Source of the DNA: Segatella oulorum JCM 14966
GTDB taxonomy: Bacteria > Bacteroidota > Bacteroidia > Bacteroidales > Bacteroidaceae
NCBI RefSeq assembly: GCF_000613785.1
Contig: NZ_BAJQ01000013.1
Location: 1-54,790, forward strand
DNA: 54,790 nt
Direction: 5' to 3'
Shown here one piece after another: positions 50,534-54,790 of this stretch. The position numbers and the translations under genes were made by a program. The notes beneath the pieces were generated by a model, which did no database searches, was not told the DNA's origin, and worked only from the letters and a program-made list of their open reading frames with translations. Each line of letters opens with the position of its first letter. Position 1 is the first letter of the stretch.

Positions 50534-52587
50534 ATGATTGTTTGTATCGCCGAAAAGCCCAGTGTGGCAAGGGATATTGCACACATTCTTGGCGCTAATC
50601 AAGCGAAGAATGGCTACATGGAAGGGAATGGTTACCAGGTGACCTGGACCTTCGGGCACCTGTGTGAGCTGAAAGAACCCAATGATTATCAAGAGAACTG
50701 GAAGCATTGGAGCTTGGGCGCATTGCCCATGATACCGAGCAGATTTGGCATTAAGCTCATTCCCGACGATGGTATAGCCAAGCAATTCGCTATCATCGAG
50801 AAACTATTTGCAGCCGCCGACCAGATTATCAACTGTGGTGATGCGGGACAAGAGGGTGAACTCATTCAACGTTGGGTCATGCAAAAGGCTAACGTCAAAT
50901 GCCCCGTGAAACGACTTTGGATTTCATCGATGACCGACGAAGCCATCAAGCAAGGCTTTGCTTCGCTTAAGGATCAGCAACAATATGAACCGCTTTATCT
51001 TGCCGGATTGAGCCGTGCCATTGGCGACTGGCTGCTGGGAATGAATGCAACGCGTCTCTACACGCTGAAGTATGGACAGAACCGACAGGTGCTCAGCATT
51101 GGTCGCGTGCAAACTCCCACGTTGGCATTGATAGTGAACCGACAGAAAGAGATTGACAACTTCAAGCCAGAGCCTTATTGGGTGTTGGCCACAATTTATC
51201 GCGATGTGCAATTTACGGCCACCTCGGGCAAGTTTCTAAGCCGCGAGGAGGGCGAGCAAGCTTTCGCAACCATCGAAGGGAAGCCCATGCAAATCACGAG
51301 CGTACAAAAAAAGAAAGGCACCGAAGCGCCGCCGTTTTTGTATGACCTCACCTCGCTGCAGGTGGATTGCAACCGCAAATTTGGCTATTCCGCAGAAGAC
51401 ACGCTCAACCTCATTCAAACACTTTACGAGCGCAAATTCACCACCTATCCGCGTGTCGACACACAATACCTCAGCGAGGACATCTACCCCAAGTGCCCGC
51501 AGATACTGAATGGGCTCAGCCAGTCGAAGATAGATAGCCAGCCCAAATACAAAGTGCCCATTCATCAGTTGGCGGCCATCAGCAAGCAATTACCGAAGAG
51601 CAAAAAGGTGTTTGACAGCAGCAAGGTGACCGATCACCACGCCATCATCCCAACGGCGTTCCCGTGATGGGACTGACGCAGCGCGAACAAAACGTCTTCG
51701 ACCTCATTGCCATGCGTTTCATCAGTGTGTTCTATCCCGATTGCAAATTTGCCACCACGACCGTTCAAGGTGAGGTAGATGGCATTGCCTTTAAAATATC
51801 GGGCAAAGAGATTCTCGAACCCGGCTGGCGTGCGCTCTATCAGCATGCCGACGGCAAAGAGAATTCCGACGGCGACACACCCGAGACGGGCGTACTTCCC
51901 GCATTTAAGAAAGGGGAAAGTGGCCCACACACGCCCACATTGACTGAGAAACAAACCACGCCACCAAAGTTCTACACCGAAGCAACACTGCTGCGTGCCA
52001 TGGAGACGGCGGGAAAATTTGTCGACGATGAGGAACTGCGTTTGGCGCTCAAGGAGAACGGAATTGGTCGTCCATCAAGCCGCGCAAGCATCATTGAGAC
52101 GCTCTTCAAACGCCATTACATTCGCCGCGAACGCAAGAATTTGGTCGCGACCGCCACGGGTATCGAACTTATTGACATGATTCATGAAAAGCTACTCACA
52201 AGCTGTGAGCTAACGGGTATTTGGGAAAAAAAGCTCCGCGACATTGAGCATCAGTGCTATGATGCTGCGCAATTCATTGCCGAACTGAAACAACAAATCA
52301 CCAACATTGTGACCGACGTGCTGCGCGACAATAGCAATCGCCGCGTCACCATCATCACAGAGGAAGAGAAGAAAAAGCCAACAAAGAAACGTTCGACAAA
52401 AAAGGAATCATCTGTTGCCGCAAAGAAAAAGACCACTGCACTAACGCCCTCTGACAGTCTCATCGGACAGCCCTGCCCCCTTTGCGGCAAAGGGCAAATC
52501 ATTAAGGGGCGCACGGCCTACGGATGCAGCCAATGGCAGGCGGGTTGCAAGTTTGTGTTGCCCTTTAAAACCGACGCAAAAGTATAG
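50534..52587 (+). CDS. topB: DNA topoisomerase III, frameshifted
   Basis: A type IA topoisomerase that separates replicating or recombining DNA. The Toprim domain (VCIAEKPSVARDIAHILG; NCGDAGQEGELIQRWV) and the active Tyr region (KFTTYPRVDTQYLS) are in the first frame. Near 51655 one G is missing (GGG to GG): restoring it gives AIIPTGVPVMGLTQRE, then IGRPSSRASIIETLFKR, and a C-terminal zinc ribbon (CPLCGK..CSQWQAGCK) with total length 684. ATG 50534 is used; the upstream frame to 50363 contains the promoter. porE begins 3 bases after its stop. Confidence 0.93.
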
Positions 52588-52590
52588 TCG

Positions 52591-54618
52591 ATGTCTACCA
52601 CACGCACATTATTCTCTCTGTTGCTGGTCAGCATTTTCAGCGCTTGCGGTGTCGACCAAACGCTGCGAAAGGCCGATAAACTTTGGCAAATAGGTGAATA
52701 TGCCGATGCGGCGGCAACCTATCGTAAAGTCTATCAGCAACTGCCGTCCAAGGAGAAAGCACGCAAAGGCGCAGTCTCATTGCAGATGGCGCGCTGCTAC
52801 AACCAGTTCAATGCTACACCACGCGCACTCGCTGCCTACCAAACGGGCTTGCGTTACGGACAGCCCACATTGCATGACCGCCTCACTTTCGCACGTCTTT
52901 TGCTCAAGGCTGGCCAATATCACAACGCCACACGTGCCTTCGAAGCGTTGAGAGACTCACTACCCACCGACCCACTTTGGCGCAACGGCTTGCTGTCAGC
53001 ACAACAAGCTATAGCGTGGAAAGCGCAGAAAAACCACTACCGCGTGAAGCCAATGACATCGCTCAATTCACCGCAAGCCGACTATGCGCCCATGCTGTTG
53101 CCGGGCGATACCACCCAACTTTATTTCACTTCGTCGCGCAAAACGGCTTTAGGCAATGAACTCAACGGCGTGACGGGCACTAAAAGCTGTGACACCTTTT
53201 TCACAAAACTAAACGATAAAGGCACATGGAGCCGCCCCGAGCCAGTGGCTGGCGCGGTCAATTCGGCCTACGAAGATGGTGCTTGCGCCTTTTCACCCGA
53301 TGGGCAAACGATGTATTTCACGCGCTGCACCACCCATCCCTCGCAACCGCGTTACGCACAGATTTGGACAGCCCAGCGCCACGATGCTACCTGGAGCAAC
53401 CCGCAGCCACTACGCCTCTCCCGTGACACGCTTGCCGCGTTTGCCCATCCTGCCGTTTCACCCGATGGCAAATGGCTTTATTTCGTGTCGGATTTACCAG
53501 GCGGACAGGGTGGACTCGACTTGTGGCGTGCACAGCTAACGCCCACGAGCATCGGCTTTATCGAAAACCTTGGCGCCCCCATCAACACGCTGGGGAACGA
53601 AATGTTTCCCACCTTTCGCACCAATGGCGACCTTTATTTCTCTTCCGACGGGCACCCGGGCCTGGGCGGATTGGATTTATTTTGCGCCACGTTTAAACCG
53701 CACCATGAAATAGAAATCAGCCGTCTGCCCGCACCTGTCAACAGTTCGGCTGACGATTTTGGCATGACTTTCGAAGGCCGCCACATGCGTGGTTTCTTCG
53801 CCTCCAACCGCAACGATGCGCGCGGCTACGACCATCTCTACCACTTCGAATGTCCCGACGTCACGCAAACCATTCAGGGCTGGGTCTACGAACGCGATGG
53901 CTACGAGCTGCCACAGGCGCAAGTCTACCTCGTTGGCAATGACGGAACGAACGAAAAGCTGAGTGTGCACGGCAACGGGGCGTTCACCAAAGTAGTGAAA
54001 CCCGGCGTCGACTATCTGCTGTTAGCCACCTGCGATGGTTTCCTCAACCACCAGGAAGCGCTGCACATCGACACCATCAACAGCGCAAAGGTCTACACGC
54101 TGCAATTCCCCTTGGCCTCCATCCAAGCGCCCGTGCTCATCGACAACATCTTCTACGCTTTCGACAAAGCCACCCTGCTGCCCCAATCTACCGCCGCCTT
54201 AGACCAATTGGTGACTCTGCTGAATGGGAATCCACACGTCACCATCGAACTCTCGGCCCACTGTGATGACCGTGGTTCGGCAGCCTACAACCAACGCCTG
54301 TCGCAGCAGCGCGCCGAAAATGTGGCACGCTATCTCGTTGCACACGGCATCCAAGCAGACCGACTAACGGCCGTGGGCTATGGAAAATCGAAGCCGAAAA
54401 TCGTGCCGCCGAAACTCACCGAGCGCTATCCGTGGCTCAATGCAGGCGATGTGCTCAGCGAAATGTTTATTGCCTCGTTAGACAAAGTGCAGCAAGAAGT
54501 GTGCAATCAGCTCAACCGCCGCACGGAGTTCCGCGTGTTGCGCACCACTTACGGTCTATTCGATGCACAGGGAAAGCCAAAAGAAGGTGCAACAAAACCC
54601 ATCAAAAAAGCTTATTAA
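52591..54618 (+). CDS. porE: Type IX secretion protein PorE (OmpA family lipoprotein)
   Basis: A 675-residue lipoprotein. The lipobox is SIFSACGVD, with Cys19 acylated. The domain order is that of P. gingivalis PorE: TPR-like helices (~25-130, YADAAATYRKVY), a WD40/PD40 beta-propeller (~150-420, repeats such as FSPDGQTMYFTR, VSPDGKWLYFVSD and GGLDLW), a carboxypeptidase-regulatory-like domain (~430-510), and an OmpA_C-like peptidoglycan-binding end (~530-630, LSAHCDDRGSAAYNQRLSQQ). It anchors the type IX machinery to peptidoglycan. The gene follows topB by 3 bases. Confidence 0.9.
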   Translation: MSTTRTLFSLLLVSIFSACGVDQTLRKADKLWQIGEYADAAATYRKVYQQLPSKEKARKGAVSLQMARCYNQFNATPRALAAYQTGLRYGQPTLHDRLTFARLLLKAGQYHNATRAFEALRDSLPTDPLWRNGLLSAQQAIAWKAQKNHYRVKPMTSLNSPQADYAPMLLPGDTTQLYFTSSRKTALGNELNGVTGTKSCDTFFTKLNDKGTWSRPEPVAGAVNSAYEDGACAFSPDGQTMYFTRCTTHPSQPRYAQIWTAQRHDATWSNPQPLRLSRDTLAAFAHPAVSPDGKWLYFVSDLPGGQGGLDLWRAQLTPTSIGFIENLGAPINTLGNEMFPTFRTNGDLYFSSDGHPGLGGLDLFCATFKPHHEIEISRLPAPVNSSADDFGMTFEGRHMRGFFASNRNDARGYDHLYHFECPDVTQTIQGWVYERDGYELPQAQVYLVGNDGTNEKLSVHGNGAFTKVVKPGVDYLLLATCDGFLNHQEALHIDTINSAKVYTLQFPLASIQAPVLIDNIFYAFDKATLLPQSTAALDQLVTLLNGNPHVTIELSAHCDDRGSAAYNQRLSQQRAENVARYLVAHGIQADRLTAVGYGKSKPKIVPPKLTERYPWLNAGDVLSEMFIASLDKVQQEVCNQLNRRTEFRVLRTTYGLFDAQGKPKEGATKPIKKAY

Positions 54619-54790
54619 CACCAACACCACCGAGAGAACTTTCTAACGGAATGTTGCTGCAACGTGTAGTCCATTACAGACTGATTTTCTCCTCTCAATC
54701 ATACATTCGTGCGCAATCCACCCAATGAAACCAACCGTCCCACACACAATCTGCCCAAACGACATCAACTGCCCACGCGCAATCCTCTTT
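54619..54790. other. Window end, no feature seen
   Basis: No gene, terminator stem or promoter consensus was recognised between the porE stop and the end of the window. Confidence 0.4.

Noticed and set aside
50305..50534. Shared bidirectional promoter between cdd and topB
   Set aside because: Each gene has its own -7 element on its own strand about 160 bases apart; there is no evidence of shared control.
4895..52587. Programmed ribosomal frameshifting in the nine split genes
   Set aside because: The shifts lack a shared slippery heptamer and stem, fall in random places in unrelated genes, and always correspond to lost bases in homopolymers.
1..54790. tRNA and rRNA genes
   Set aside because: No cloverleaf with GTTCGANTC-type T-arm or rRNA core sequence was noticed. 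A covariance search would be decisive.

Overview
The window looks like a chromosomal segment from a Bacteroidota bacterium, most likely of the Prevotellaceae. The signs are promoter elements of the TTTG-N20-TAnnTTTG type, type IX secretion genes (porE, porQ, gldH), a TonB-dependent receptor, HU-HIG and DUF4954 proteins, a Bacteroidetes-style methylenetetrahydrofolate reductase, and Prevotella-type surface lipoproteins. The genus is an inference; no rRNA or tRNA gene was seen that would settle it.

Layout. 1-300: a 41-bp tandem array. 699-6668: a small outer-membrane protein, alanine dehydrogenase, then metF-holB-ricT-gldH. 6946-8124: a 5'-truncated outer-membrane barrel gene. 8347-11175: class I fumarase and an AraC regulator. 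11239-13465: a surface-lipoprotein locus with a strong promoter, a leader hairpin, a small acidic peptide gene and a fimbrillin-like lipoprotein. 13655-14324: a 22-bp array and an HU-like protein. 14595-18302: a TPP riboswitch controlling a thiamine uptake operon (receptor, PnuT, thiamine pyrophosphokinase). 18330-18508: an orphan promoter-to-terminator unit, a candidate small RNA. 18919-24946 (minus): hflX, DUF4954 and an M16 peptidase. 25148-25289: a second candidate small RNA. 25479-28855 (minus): mrp, trmB, ilvE. 29278-33838 (minus): porQ-cmk-subtilase-xseA-xseB. 34150-39097: TonB, prenyl synthase, TatD, ExbB, a membrane protein and two ExbD proteins. 39186-39695: an Lrp/AsnC regulator. 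39947-43021: an AT-rich accessory island with HicAB and a coupled TcmP / three-Cys DUF5131 / lipoprotein triad. 43079-46602: folA, an RsmF-type methyltransferase, and a DUF6249 / sigma factor / DUF5056 module. 46656-46893: a second 41-bp array. 47048-50305 (minus): cdd and lutABC. 50534-54618: topB and porE.

How the genes work together. Thiamine salvage is a complete outer-membrane-to-cytoplasm route under one riboswitch. The TonB-ExbB-ExbD operon could energise receptors such as the thiamine receptor. PorQ, PorE and GldH belong to the type IX secretion and gliding machinery. LutABC oxidises L-lactate.

A major caution: nine conserved genes (ricT, hflX, the subtilase, cmk, tatD, exbB, folA, lutB, topB) are each split by a deletion of one base (two in folA) in a short homopolymer. 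In each case, restoring the base or bases rejoins the family sequence. Several of these genes are normally essential, so sequencing or assembly error is far likelier than nine pseudogenes. The most interesting accessory content is the TcmP-DUF5131-lipoprotein triad beside HicAB, the two candidate small RNAs, and three helically phased tandem arrays.
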